From: JAIBJN01 sp963830885
GTDB lineage: Bacteria; Actinomycetota; Thermoleophilia; Gaiellales; Gaiellaceae
Direction of reading: 5' to 3'
NCBI GenBank assembly: GCA_963830885.1
Contig: CAWHOA010000022.1
Location: 1 to 64,000 of the forward strand
DNA: 64,000 nt
In this document: positions 44,826 to 52,988 of the stretch, in pieces
How positions within the stretch are numbered: position 1 is the stretch's first letter
Layout of the letters: each line of letters opens with the position of its first letter
Notes under the pieces: generated by a model
What the model was told of the DNA's origin: nothing
What the model saw: the letters and a program-made list of their open reading frames with translations, nothing else
The model's database searches: none
Position numbers and translations under genes: made by a program

Positions 44826-45998
44826 ATGCCCGAGGCCGTCATTCTCGCAGCGGTCCGTACCCCGGTCGGGCGATATGCAAGCGCCCTCGCCGCAGAACGA
44901 CCCGACGACCTGGCCGCTCTCGTCATCCGCGAGGCGGTCGAGCGCGCCGGCGTCCCGGCGGGCGAGATCGAGGACGTCTACTTCGGCGCCGCCAACCAGG
45001 CAGGGGAGGACAACCGGAACGTCGCCCGTATGGCCGCGCTCCTCGCGGGCCTCCCGCAGGAGGTCGCCGGCGTCACGGTCAATCGGCTCTGCGCCTCGGG
45101 CCTGTCAGCGGTCGTCTCCGCCTGCCATGCGATCCGGGCCGGTGACGGCGAGCTCTTCGTCGCGGGCGGGGCCGAGTCGATGACCCGCGCGCCCTTCGTG
45201 ACCGCGAAGGCCGAGCGGCCGTACCCGCGCGGAAGCCAGACGTCGTGGGACACGACGCTCGGCTGGCGCTTCCCCAACCCGCGGCTCGAGGCGATGTTCC
45301 CGCTCGAGTCCATGGGCGAGACCGGCGAGAACGTCGCCGAGCGCTTCGGTGTCACCCGAGAGGACCAGGATGCCTTCGCGCTCGAGAGTCAGCGTCGCCA
45401 CGCCGCCGCGGTCGAGGCCGGCCGCTTCGACGACGAGCTGGTGCCCGTCGGCGACGTCGCGCGCGACGAGCATCCGCGTCCCGACACGTCGCTGGAGAAG
45501 CTGGCGGCGCTCAGGCCCGCCTTCCGACCCGACGGCACGGTCACCGCCGGGAACTCGAGCGGCATCAACGACGGCGCCGCCGCGATCGTGCTCGCGAGCG
45601 CCGAGAAGGCCGCCGAGCTCGGGATCGAGCCGCTCGGGCGTTTCGTGGCGAGCGCGGTCGCCGGGGTCGACCCGCGAATCATGGGCATCGGCCCGATCCC
45701 GGCGGTACGCAAGCTCCTCGCCCGGGCGGGAGTCGGCGTCGAGGAGCTCGACCTGGTGGAGCTGAACGAGGCGTTCGCCTCGCAGAGCCTCCAGGTGATC
45801 CGCGAGCTCGGGCTCGACCCGGAGAGGGTGAACGTGAACGGCGGCGCCATTGCCATCGGCCATCCGCTCGGCATGAGCGGCGCGCGCCTGGTCGTGACGT
45901 TGCTGCACGAGCTCCGCCGCCGCGGCGGGCGCTACGGCCTCGCCACGCTCTGCGTCGGTGTCGGCCAGGGCCAGGCGGCCCTCTTCCAGCGTTCGTAG
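44826..45998 (+). CDS. acetyl-CoA C-acyltransferase (thiolase)
   Basis: 390 residues, intact. Degradative-type thiolase: nucleophilic cysteine in VNRLCASGLSAVVSA (about residue 89), NEAFASQSLQ, GGAIAIGHPLGMSGAR and CVGVGQGQAALF with the second cysteine. It cleaves 3-oxoacyl-CoA or condenses acetyl-CoA. Given paa genes in the window it may be the beta-ketoadipyl-CoA thiolase (PaaJ/PcaF), but ordinary beta-oxidation is equally possible. The TAG stop begins the long inverted repeat that follows. Confidence 0.9.
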   Translation: MPEAVILAAVRTPVGRYASALAAERPDDLAALVIREAVERAGVPAGEIEDVYFGAANQAGEDNRNVARMAALLAGLPQEVAGVTVNRLCASGLSAVVSACHAIRAGDGELFVAGGAESMTRAPFVTAKAERPYPRGSQTSWDTTLGWRFPNPRLEAMFPLESMGETGENVAERFGVTREDQDAFALESQRRHAAAVEAGRFDDELVPVGDVARDEHPRPDTSLEKLAALRPAFRPDGTVTAGNSSGINDGAAAIVLASAEKAAELGIEPLGRFVASAVAGVDPRIMGIGPIPAVRKLLARAGVGVEELDLVELNEAFASQSLQVIRELGLDPERVNVNGGAIAIGHPLGMSGARLVVTLLHELRRRGGRYGLATLCVGVGQGQAALFQRS

Positions 45999-46163
45999 GA
46001 GGGTTCGGCGAAACCTAGTCTGTGCCGCCGGGCCGCGCTGCTCGCCCCGAAGACTGCGTCCTCAGTCGCGCCCGTAGCCACCGGCTACGAACGCTCCCTG
46101 CGTCCTTGTTTCGGAACGACCATCGCACCCCGGCGACGAGCAAGGTTCCACCGAACCCTCCTA
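45996..46163. repeat. 168-bp imperfect palindrome between convergent genes
   Basis: The 21 bases at 45996-46016 and 46143-46163 are inverted copies with two mismatches (common core TAGGAGGGTTCGG). Partial complementarity continues inward, and the centre is a 7-base stem CGTAGCC/GGCTACG with loop ACC (46073-46089). The outermost TAG on each strand is the stop codon of the thiolase and of the 46161-46535 gene. Confidence 0.75.
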
Positions 46164-46535
46164 GTCCGTTGCGAGCCGCGCCGCCAGGTAGCGGCGAGAG
46201 CGATGCACGAGCATGTTCGCGACGAACGCGATCGCGAGCGCGTTGACGAGGTGGAGCGCGTTGACCTCGGCGATGTCGATCTGGATGAGGACGATCTGGA
46301 ACGCGTTCAGGGCGACGAGAACCGTCGAGAGCGCGGTCACCGAGCGCGGCATCTTCGCCCCGATCGCGAGCGCGAGCAGCACGAGCGAGATCACTCCGAG
46401 CACGAAGCCGAGGCCGCGGTGGGCGTCGTAGCTCCTCACGCCGAAGACCGCGAGGCCCGCGAGGAAGAACTGGATCACGACCCCGAGCAAGTAGACGAGC
46501 GCGACGCCGTAGAAGGCGACTCTCCCCTGCGACAC
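46161..46535 (-). CDS. four-helix membrane protein, DUF6220-like
   Basis: 124 residues from GTG 46535. Four hydrophobic segments: FYGVALVYLLGVVIQFFLAGLAVFG, GFVLGVISLVLLALAIG, VTALSTVLVALNAFQIVLIQI and LHLVNALAIAFVANMLV. The pattern YLLGVVIQFFLAGLAVFG with HRGLGF resembles DUF6220 membrane proteins. Function unknown. Confidence 0.65.
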   Translation of the reverse strand: MSQGRVAFYGVALVYLLGVVIQFFLAGLAVFGVRSYDAHRGLGFVLGVISLVLLALAIGAKMPRSVTALSTVLVALNAFQIVLIQIDIAEVNALHLVNALAIAFVANMLVHRSRRYLAARLATD

Positions 46536-46542
46536 GCCCTCG

Positions 46543-46548
46543 ACTGTA
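46543..46548 (-). promoter_or_regulatory. candidate -10 (TACAGT) of the membrane-protein gene
   Basis: TACAGT on the minus strand ends 7 bases before GTG 46535. Confidence 0.42.
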
Positions 46549-46574
46549 CGCGACCCGGTGGACGCGGCAGGCGC

Positions 46575-46580
46575 TATCGT
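46575..46580 (+). promoter_or_regulatory. candidate -10 (TATCGT) of the aldehyde dehydrogenase gene
   Basis: TATCGT ends 8 bases before ATG 46589. Confidence 0.42.
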
Positions 46581-46588
46581 CCTGCGCG

Positions 46589-48061
46589 ATGGCGGTGGCG
46601 ACAGGGCGGGAGCACGGCCTCTTCATCGACGGGGAGACGGCGGAGCCGTTGGACGGCGACGTCCGCGATCTCATCGAGCCTGCGACCGGCGCGTCGCTGG
46701 CGAGGGCGGCCACGGCCGGCCCGGCCGACGTCGACCGCGCGGTAACAGCGGCCCGAACGGCGCTCGAGGGCGCCTGGGCCAAGACGCCGCCGACCGAGCG
46801 CTCGCGCCTCCTCCACGCGCTCGCCGACGCGATCGTCGCCAATCGCAAGGAGCTCGCCGAGCTGGAGACCCGCAACGTCGGCAAGGCACTCGCCTCGACC
46901 AAGCCCGAGGTGATCGTCGCCGCTGAGAGCTTTCGCTTCATGGCCTCCGCGATCGGCTCGATCGAGGGCGGGACGCGGCCGATCGGCGGCTCGATCCTCG
47001 CCTACACCCTGAAGGAGCCGGTCGGCGTCGCGGCGCAGATCGTTCCGTGGAACTACCCGATCATGCTCGCCGGCTGGAAGCTCGCGCCGGCGCTGGCCGC
47101 CGGCTGCACGGTCGTCCTCAAGCCGGACCCTGCCACGCCGCTGACCGCGCTACGGCTGGCCGAGCTCGCGGCCGAGGTAGGGATCCCCGCCGGCGTCGTC
47201 AACGTCGTCCCCGGCGACGGGCCGACGACGGGCGCATACCTCGTGAGCCATCCCGGCGTCGACAAGGTGTCCGTCACCGGCTCGACGGCGACAGGCTCCG
47301 AGATCATGCGGCTCGCTGCCGACCCGGTGAAGCGCGTGAGCCTCGAGCTGGGCGGCAAGAGCCCGTCGCTGATCTTCGCCGACGCCGACCTCGAGGACGC
47401 GGTCCCGTCGACCGCCTACGGGATCTACTACTCGGCCGGCCAGAGCTGCGAGGCGCGGTCGCGACTCCTCGTCGAGCGCAGCGCCTACGACGACGTCGTG
47501 GCGCTGCTGGCCGAGAAGGCCGCCGCGGTCAAGGTCGGCGACCCGCTCGACCCGGAGACCCAGATGGGATCCCTCATCTCGCGGCGCCACCGCGAGAAGG
47601 TGCACGGCCTGGTCGAGACGGGTCGGGACGAGGGTGCGGAGGTCCTCGCCGGCGGCGAGCCGATCGACGGCGAGGGCGCGTTCTACCCTCCGACCGTCCT
47701 GGCCGGCGTGGGGAACGAGCAGACGGTCGCGCAGGAGGAGATCTTCGGCCCCGTGCTCGCCGTGATCCCGTTCGAGGACGAGGCCGACGCGGTGCGGATC
47801 GCGAACGACGTCCGCTACGGCCTGATGGCGACCGTGTGGACGGGCGACTCGGCCCGAGGCCACCGGCTCGCGCGGCGCATCACCTCCGGCACGGTCACGA
47901 TCAACCTCCCGTACGGCGCCTTCCCGGGCATCCCGTTCGGCGGCTACAAGCAGTCCGGCTTCGGCCGGGAGCAGGCGCTCGAGACGCTGCAGCTCTACCT
48001 GGAGACGAAGGCCGTCCTCCTCTCGACGGGCGCCCGCCCGTCGAATCCCTGGGCCCTCTAG
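46589..48061 (+). CDS. NAD(P)-dependent aldehyde dehydrogenase
   Basis: 490 residues, intact. Catalytic features: VPWNYPIMLAGWKLAPALAAG, SVTGSTATGSEIM, active-site Glu in LELGGKSPSLIF, active-site Cys in SAGQSCEARSRLLVE, and EEIFGPVLAVIPFEDE. It is separated from a class III aminotransferase gene only by a small divergent transporter gene, suggesting oxidation of an aminotransferase product such as an omega-amino aldehyde or succinate semialdehyde. Substrate inferred, not shown. Confidence 0.9.
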   Translation: MAVATGREHGLFIDGETAEPLDGDVRDLIEPATGASLARAATAGPADVDRAVTAARTALEGAWAKTPPTERSRLLHALADAIVANRKELAELETRNVGKALASTKPEVIVAAESFRFMASAIGSIEGGTRPIGGSILAYTLKEPVGVAAQIVPWNYPIMLAGWKLAPALAAGCTVVLKPDPATPLTALRLAELAAEVGIPAGVVNVVPGDGPTTGAYLVSHPGVDKVSVTGSTATGSEIMRLAADPVKRVSLELGGKSPSLIFADADLEDAVPSTAYGIYYSAGQSCEARSRLLVERSAYDDVVALLAEKAAAVKVGDPLDPETQMGSLISRRHREKVHGLVETGRDEGAEVLAGGEPIDGEGAFYPPTVLAGVGNEQTVAQEEIFGPVLAVIPFEDEADAVRIANDVRYGLMATVWTGDSARGHRLARRITSGTVTINLPYGAFPGIPFGGYKQSGFGREQALETLQLYLETKAVLLSTGARPSNPWAL

Positions 48062-48504
48062 CGCTTGAGCACGAGCGCCGCCCCCGCGGCCACAAGCACG
48101 AGCCCGATCACGCGGGCCGGCGTGACCGGGATCTTCTCCAGGCCGAAGAGGCCGAACGCGTCGATGAGGACGCCCATGGCGAGCTGCCCGGCGATGAGGA
48201 GGCTGATGGTGGCGAACGTGCCGATGCGGGGCGCCGTGAACGTGATGGACAGAACCACGATCGCGCCCATCAGGCCGCCGAGCCAGAGCCACGGCGGGAC
48301 GCGCACGCTCTCGCCGAGGTTGCCGAGACCCTGGCGCCAGACGAGCAGGACGGCGCAGACGATGAGCGCCGCCGAGATCGAGCCGAAGGCGGTCGCCTCG
48401 GGGACGCCGATGCGCTTCCCGAAGGCGCCGCTCACGGCGACCTGGATCGACCCTGCGACGCCGGCGACGAGCGAGACGATCACCGCAACGGAGGTCGCTG
48501 ACAC
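48058..48504 (-). CDS. DMT-superfamily small transporter (DUF606/YdcZ-like)
   Basis: 148 residues from GTG 48504. Five hydrophobic helices. The family pattern is clear: SLVAGVAGSIQVAVSGAFGKRIGVPEATAFGSIS, PPWLWLGGLMGAIVVLS, TISLLIAGQLAMGVLIDAFGLFG and VIGLVLVAAGAALVL. The substrate is unknown. It lies between the aldehyde dehydrogenase (4-base overlap of stops) and the aminotransferase (divergent). Confidence 0.82.
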   Translation of the reverse strand: MSATSVAVIVSLVAGVAGSIQVAVSGAFGKRIGVPEATAFGSISAALIVCAVLLVWRQGLGNLGESVRVPPWLWLGGLMGAIVVLSITFTAPRIGTFATISLLIAGQLAMGVLIDAFGLFGLEKIPVTPARVIGLVLVAAGAALVLKR

Positions 48505-48511
48505 GGCGGCG

Positions 48512-48517
48512 AGGATA
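48512..48517 (-). promoter_or_regulatory. candidate -10 (TATCCT) of the DMT transporter gene
   Basis: TATCCT on the minus strand ends 7 bases before GTG 48504. Confidence 0.42.
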
Positions 48518-48567
48518 CCGGCCGGGATTGGGCCGCGCGGGCCAAGGTAGCCGCGCCGGTGCGGGGG

Positions 48568-48573
48568 TAGACT
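48568..48573 (+). promoter_or_regulatory. candidate -10 (TAGACT) of the aminotransferase gene
   Basis: TAGACT ends 7 bases before ATG 48581. Confidence 0.45.
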
Positions 48574-48580
48574 CGCCGTC

Positions 48581-49882
48581 ATGGCCACACAGGCTCGCAG
48601 CGCAACCGACGCGGTCGTCGCGGCACGGGAGCGCTACGTTGCCGCCGGGGTCGCGACGCCGCCGCTCGTGGTCGCCCGAGCCGAGGGCGCGCGCGTCGAG
48701 GACGTCGACGGCCGCGTGTACATCGACTTCGCCGGCGGCCTCGGCTGCCAGAACGCCGGCCACGGCCCGCCTGCGGTGGTCGCCGCGCTCCACGAGCAGG
48801 TCGACCGCTATCTCCACCAGTGCTTCATGGTCGGGATGTACGAGCCGTACGTCGAGGTCTGCCGGCGGCTTGCCGAGCTCTCCCCGTGTCGCGGCGCGGA
48901 GCAGAAGAGCCTCCTCCTGAACTCCGGCGCCGAGGCGGTCGAGAACGCCGTCAAGATCGCGCGCGCTGCGACCGGGCGCCAGGCGGTCGTGGTCTTCGAC
49001 CGCTCCTTCCACGGCCGGACGCTGCTCACCATGACGATGACGAGCAAGGTCGTTCCCTACAAGCGCGGCTTCGGGCCCTTCGCCCCCGAGGTGTACCGCG
49101 CGCCCGCCCCGTACCCGTACCGCGGCGTCACGACCGACGACGCGATCCACGGGCTCGAGGCGCTCTTCAAATCCGATGTGGATCCCCAGGCGGTCGCCTG
49201 CGTCGTGCTCGAGCCAGTCCAAGGAGAGGGCGGGTTCGTGCCGATGCCGCGCGACTTCCCCCCTCGTCTGCGCGAGCTGTGCGACCGCCACGGGATCCTG
49301 TACGTCGACGACGAGGTGCAGAGCGGCGTCGCCCGGACCGGTCCGGTCTGGGCGATCGAGCACTACGGCGTCGAGCCCGACCTCCTCGTCTCCGGCAAGT
49401 CGCTCGGCGGCGGGCTGCCACTCGCCGCCGTGACCGGCCGGAGCGAGGTGGTCGATTCCGTGGGACCCGGCGGCCTCGGCGGAACGTTCGGCGGTAACCC
49501 CCTGGCCTGTGCGGCTGCGGCCGCCGTGCTGGACGAGATCGTGAGCGAGCCGTTCCAGCGGCGAGCGCGCGAGCTCGGCGAGGGGATCCGGGAGGCGCTC
49601 GACGGCATCGCCTCTCGCGCAGGCGCCGTGGGCGAGGTGCGCGGCCTCGGACCGATGCTCGCTCTCGAGCTCGTGGAGGACCCTGAGACGAAGGCACCGG
49701 CGAGCGGCCTCGCGGCCGACACCGTCGCCGCCGCACGCGAGCGCGGGCTCATCCTCCTCTCGTGCGGCCTCTACGGGAACGTGATCCGCATCCTCGTCCC
49801 GCTCGTGATCGGCGACGAGGACCTCGCGCGCGGCCTCGAGCTCCTCGAGGAGTCGCTCGCCGCCGCCTCGGCGAGCGCCTGA
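48581..49882 (+). CDS. class III aminotransferase (4-aminobutyrate aminotransferase-like)
   Basis: 433 residues, PLP-dependent. Motifs: YIDFAGGLGCQNAGHGPPAVV, LLNSGAEAVENAVKIARAATGR, FHGRTLLTMTMTSK, EPVQGEGGFVPMP, YVDDEVQSGVARTG and the PLP lysine in LLVSGKSLGGGLPLAAV. It is closest in style to GabT/PuuE, which move the amino group from 4-aminobutyrate to 2-oxoglutarate. The nearby aldehyde dehydrogenase supports amine or GABA use. Confidence 0.88.
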   Translation: MATQARSATDAVVAARERYVAAGVATPPLVVARAEGARVEDVDGRVYIDFAGGLGCQNAGHGPPAVVAALHEQVDRYLHQCFMVGMYEPYVEVCRRLAELSPCRGAEQKSLLLNSGAEAVENAVKIARAATGRQAVVVFDRSFHGRTLLTMTMTSKVVPYKRGFGPFAPEVYRAPAPYPYRGVTTDDAIHGLEALFKSDVDPQAVACVVLEPVQGEGGFVPMPRDFPPRLRELCDRHGILYVDDEVQSGVARTGPVWAIEHYGVEPDLLVSGKSLGGGLPLAAVTGRSEVVDSVGPGGLGGTFGGNPLACAAAAAVLDEIVSEPFQRRARELGEGIREALDGIASRAGAVGEVRGLGPMLALELVEDPETKAPASGLAADTVAAARERGLILLSCGLYGNVIRILVPLVIGDEDLARGLELLEESLAAASASA

Positions 49883-49935
49883 CGCCTGGATCGGGAATCC
49901 TTCCGGCGACAGCTGCCGAGAGGAAGGGGGACCGG

Positions 49936-50214
49936 TTGGTCAGAGTGTTCGTGGTCTACGAGGCGGAGCCGGACGCGGAGCGCTACGCGCGCCACGCCGA
50001 GCTCTGCCACGCCGTCCCGGGCGGGACGTTCCGGCACGGGAAGGTCTTCGGCGCGCCGATGGGCGAGCCCGGGTACCTCTACTACGCCGAGTGGGAGTTC
50101 CCCGATCTGGAGGCCTTCAGGGCGGCAGCGCGCACGGAGGAGTTCATGGCCACCGGGAAGGACGCCATGGACATGGGCGTCCCCTTCCAGGTCCACTTCG
50201 CCACTGTCGAATGA
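49936..50214 (+). CDS. EthD-family protein
   Basis: 92 residues from TTG 49936, with AGGAAGGGGG upstream. Dimeric ferredoxin-like alpha/beta barrel: VRVFVVYEAEPDAERYARHAELCHAVPGG, YLYYAEWEFPDLEAFRAAA and MDMGVPFQVHFATVE. Such proteins often accompany ring-cleavage or CoA-dependent aromatic degradation genes. Its stop overlaps the next crotonase start (ATGA), so they are coupled. Confidence 0.72.
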   Translation: MVRVFVVYEAEPDAERYARHAELCHAVPGGTFRHGKVFGAPMGEPGYLYYAEWEFPDLEAFRAAARTEEFMATGKDAMDMGVPFQVHFATVE

Positions 50215-51023
50215 GCGAGCCGTCGTACCCGGCGCCGCGCGATCCGGCCGACCTCGGCTTCGAGGCCATCGTCTACGAGAAGGCGCCCCCGCGCGCCACG
50301 ATCACCCTCAACCGGCCGGAGGTGCTGAATGCCTTCGACTTCCGCATGCTGCGGGAGATCGCCCGGGCTGCGGAGGACGCCTCATGGGACGACTCGATCC
50401 GCGTCGTCGTGGTCACCGGCGCGGGCCGCGCGTTCTGCGTCGGCGCCGACCTGAAGGCCTGGAGCCGCGACTACCTGGGCAAGCCGGACGAGTACTGGAA
50501 GTGGTTCGGCGCCTTCAAGGACGCCCACGACAAGCTCCGCGAGATCGGCAAGCCGACGCTCGCCCGCATCAACGGCCTCTGCGTCGGCGGCGGCAACGAG
50601 CTGCAGATGGCGTGCGACCTCTCCGTGATCGTCGGCGATACGTACATCCGCCACGTCGGGCCGCAGCACGGCTCCGTCCCGGCCGGCGGCGCAACCCAGT
50701 GGCTGCCGATCATGGTCGGCGAGCGCCGCGCCCGCGAGATCATCCTCCTCTGCGAGGAGATCCCGGCCGCGAAGGCCGAGGAGTGGGGGCTCGTGAACCG
50801 TTGCGTGCCGGCCGCGGAGCTCGACGCCACCGTGGACGTGCTCGTCGAGAAGCTCGCCGCGAAGCTTCCGCAGACGGTGCGCTACACGAAACAGCAGCTC
50901 AACTTCTGGCGCGACCTCGCCTGGCACGAGACGGTCAACCACGCGCGCGACTGGCTCGCGCTCTCGATGGCGACCGACGAGCCGAAGGCGGCCGTCGAGA
51001 AGTTCCTGGAGAGCAAGGAGTGA
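50211..51023 (+). CDS. enoyl-CoA hydratase/isomerase family protein, ring-hydrolase-like
   Basis: 270 residues. Crotonase fold: TLNRPEVLNAFDFRML, oxyanion loop GRAFCVGADLKAW, INGLCVGGGNELQMACDLSVIVG and HGSVPAGGATQWLPIMVGERRA. The insertion YIRHVGPQHGSVPAGGATQW recalls CoA-thioester ring hydrolases of alicyclic or benzoate degradation (BadI/Oah type) more than simple hydratases. That is inference. Coupled upstream to an EthD gene and downstream to a second crotonase (GTGA overlap). Confidence 0.82.
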   Translation: MSEPSYPAPRDPADLGFEAIVYEKAPPRATITLNRPEVLNAFDFRMLREIARAAEDASWDDSIRVVVVTGAGRAFCVGADLKAWSRDYLGKPDEYWKWFGAFKDAHDKLREIGKPTLARINGLCVGGGNELQMACDLSVIVGDTYIRHVGPQHGSVPAGGATQWLPIMVGERRAREIILLCEEIPAAKAEEWGLVNRCVPAAELDATVDVLVEKLAAKLPQTVRYTKQQLNFWRDLAWHETVNHARDWLALSMATDEPKAAVEKFLESKE

Positions 51024-51787
51024 GCGTCGTCCTCGTCGAGCGGGAGGCACCTATCGCCGTCGTCCTGCTCAACCGACCGGAGGCGCTGAATGCGCTCAAC
51101 GATGAGGTCATGGGCGAGCTGGTGGACGCTCTCGTCGCGCTGGACGACGACGAGGAGATCCGCTGCATCGTGCTCGGGGGCTCCGAGCGCGCCTTCGCCG
51201 CCGGCGCGGACATCGGTCAGATGGCCGAGGCCAGTGCCATGCAGATGTACGAAGCGCGCCGGATCGACCGCTGGGACGCGATCCGTCGAGTCCGCACCCC
51301 CCTGGTGGCGGCCGTGTCGGGCTTCTGCCTCGGCGGTGGGAACGAGCTCGCGATGGCATGCGACCTGATCGTCGCCTCGGAGACCGCGCAGTTCGGTCAG
51401 CCGGAGACCGGTCTCGGGATCATCCCCGGCGCCGGCGGCACGCAGCGCCTCACCCGGGCCATCGGCAAGGCGAAGGCGATGGACGTCATCCTCTCCGGTC
51501 GCTTCCTCACCGCGGAGGAAGCCGAGCGCGCCGGCCTCGTCGCGCGCGTCGTGGCGAAGGAGGCGTGGCTCGAGGAGGCGAAGGCCGTCGCCCGCGCGAT
51601 CGCGTCGAAGGGCCCGGTCGCGCAGCGCCTGGCGAAGGAGTCGGTGAATCGCGCCTACGAGTCCACGCTCGAGACCGGCCTCGACTACGAGCGCAAGGCG
51701 CTCTACCTCGCCTTCGCCTCGGAGGACGCCCGCGAGGGCCTGACGGCCTTCACCGAGAAGCGCAAGCCGGAATTCCGGGGCCGTTAG
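51020..51787 (+). CDS. enoyl-CoA hydratase (PaaF-like)
   Basis: 255 residues from GTG 51020. Full crotonase signatures: LNRPEALNALNDEVM, ERAFAAGADIGQMAEAS (oxyanion hole), GFCLGGGNELAMACDLIVAS, PETGLGIIPGAGGTQRLTRAIGKAKAM with the catalytic glutamates in place, and ESVNRAYESTLETGLDYERK. Hydrates 2-enoyl-CoA. In a paa setting this would be PaaF. Third gene of the EthD-crotonase operon. Confidence 0.88.
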   Translation: MSVVLVEREAPIAVVLLNRPEALNALNDEVMGELVDALVALDDDEEIRCIVLGGSERAFAAGADIGQMAEASAMQMYEARRIDRWDAIRRVRTPLVAAVSGFCLGGGNELAMACDLIVASETAQFGQPETGLGIIPGAGGTQRLTRAIGKAKAMDVILSGRFLTAEEAERAGLVARVVAKEAWLEEAKAVARAIASKGPVAQRLAKESVNRAYESTLETGLDYERKALYLAFASEDAREGLTAFTEKRKPEFRGR

Positions 51788-51803
51788 GGCGTTCTCCCAG
51801 AGC

Positions 51804-52988
51804 ATGGCGACCCCGTCGCGCTGGCACGATCCGCCTCGCCTCCGCACCATCGAAGACGACGACGGGGACGAGCGGCACGCGACCTGGCTCGAGCTCTTCT
51901 TCGACCTCGTCTTCGTCGTCGCAATCGCCCAGCTCGCCGACGGCCTCGCCGCGGATCCGAGCCTCCACGGCTTCCTGATCTTCGCGGGGCTCTTCGTCGC
52001 CGTCTGGTGGGCGTGGGTCGGCTACACGTTCTACGCGGATCGCTTCGACACTGACGACCCCCCGCACCGAGTCCTCATGCTCGTCGGCATGTTCATGGTG
52101 GCGGTGCTCGCCTCCGTCATTCCGGAAGCTTTCCACGGGGAGACGGTCGGCTTCGCGCTCGCCTATGCCGCGGTCCGCGCGGTCGTCGTCCTCCTCAACG
52201 CGCGCGCGTGGTGGCATCTACCGGCCGCGCGGCCGCTCCTGAACATCTACATCCCGGCGTTCTCGGCGAGCATCGCGCTCTTCCTCGTCTCCGCGGCGGT
52301 GGCCCCGCCGTACCGCTACTGGCTGTGGGCGCTTGCGCTGGCGATCGACCTGGGGACGCCGCTCGCGAGCGGCAGGCGCATCCGGGTCGTGCCGATCCAC
52401 GCCTCCCACATCCCGGAGCGGGTCGGCCTGTTCACGATCATCGTCTTCGGCGAGAGCATCCTCGCGGTCGTCATCGGGACGACCACGGTGAGCTGGGGGC
52501 TCGAGTCGGCCGCGGTCGCTGCGCTCGGCTTCGTCATCGCGGGCGCGCTCTGGTGGATCTACTTCGACTACGTCGACACGTCGGTCGTGCGCGGGACGGT
52601 CGCGGCCGGCCAGACCTTCCTGTACGCCCACCTGCCCCTCCTGATCGGGCTGGCGGCGCTCGGTGCCGGGATCAAGCTGGCGATCAAGGCGACCCAGGAG
52701 TCGGGCCTGACGGACGAGGTCTCCTGGATCATCGGCGTCGGAGTCGCTCTGTTCATGGCCTCGGTCGCCGTCATGCATCTCGTCACCACGCACTCGCGGC
52801 GCGACGTCGACCTCTGGCTGCGCGTCGGGACGGCGGCGCTCGCCCTGGCGCTCGGCGCCCTCGGCCCGGAGCTCGGGATCGTCCCGATGCTCGCCATCCT
52901 CGCGGGCGCGCTGGTGGCTCAGGTCGTGCTCGAGCTGGCCACCCACGAGTCGCACAGCCACGGCGAGGGCGGCATCGAGATCGGCTAG
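51804..52988 (+). CDS. low temperature requirement A (LtrA) family membrane protein
   Basis: 394 residues, about ten hydrophobic helices. Family start: HATWLELFFDLVFVVAIAQLAD; later YTFYADRFDTDDPPHR, HIPERVGLFTIIVFGESILAVV and WWIYFDYVDTS. Function unknown in general. A second copy lies tail-to-tail with it at 52985-54151. Confidence 0.88.
   Translation: MATPSRWHDPPRLRTIEDDDGDERHATWLELFFDLVFVVAIAQLADGLAADPSLHGFLIFAGLFVAVWWAWVGYTFYADRFDTDDPPHRVLMLVGMFMVAVLASVIPEAFHGETVGFALAYAAVRAVVVLLNARAWWHLPAARPLLNIYIPAFSASIALFLVSAAVAPPYRYWLWALALAIDLGTPLASGRRIRVVPIHASHIPERVGLFTIIVFGESILAVVIGTTTVSWGLESAAVAALGFVIAGALWWIYFDYVDTSVVRGTVAAGQTFLYAHLPLLIGLAALGAGIKLAIKATQESGLTDEVSWIIGVGVALFMASVAVMHLVTTHSRRDVDLWLRVGTAALALALGALGPELGIVPMLAILAGALVAQVVLELATHESHSHGEGGIEIG

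Noticed and set aside
44826..49882. Thiolase, aldehyde dehydrogenase and aminotransferase as one operon
   Set aside because: Minus-strand genes lie between them and each has its own -10-like element, so they are separate units.
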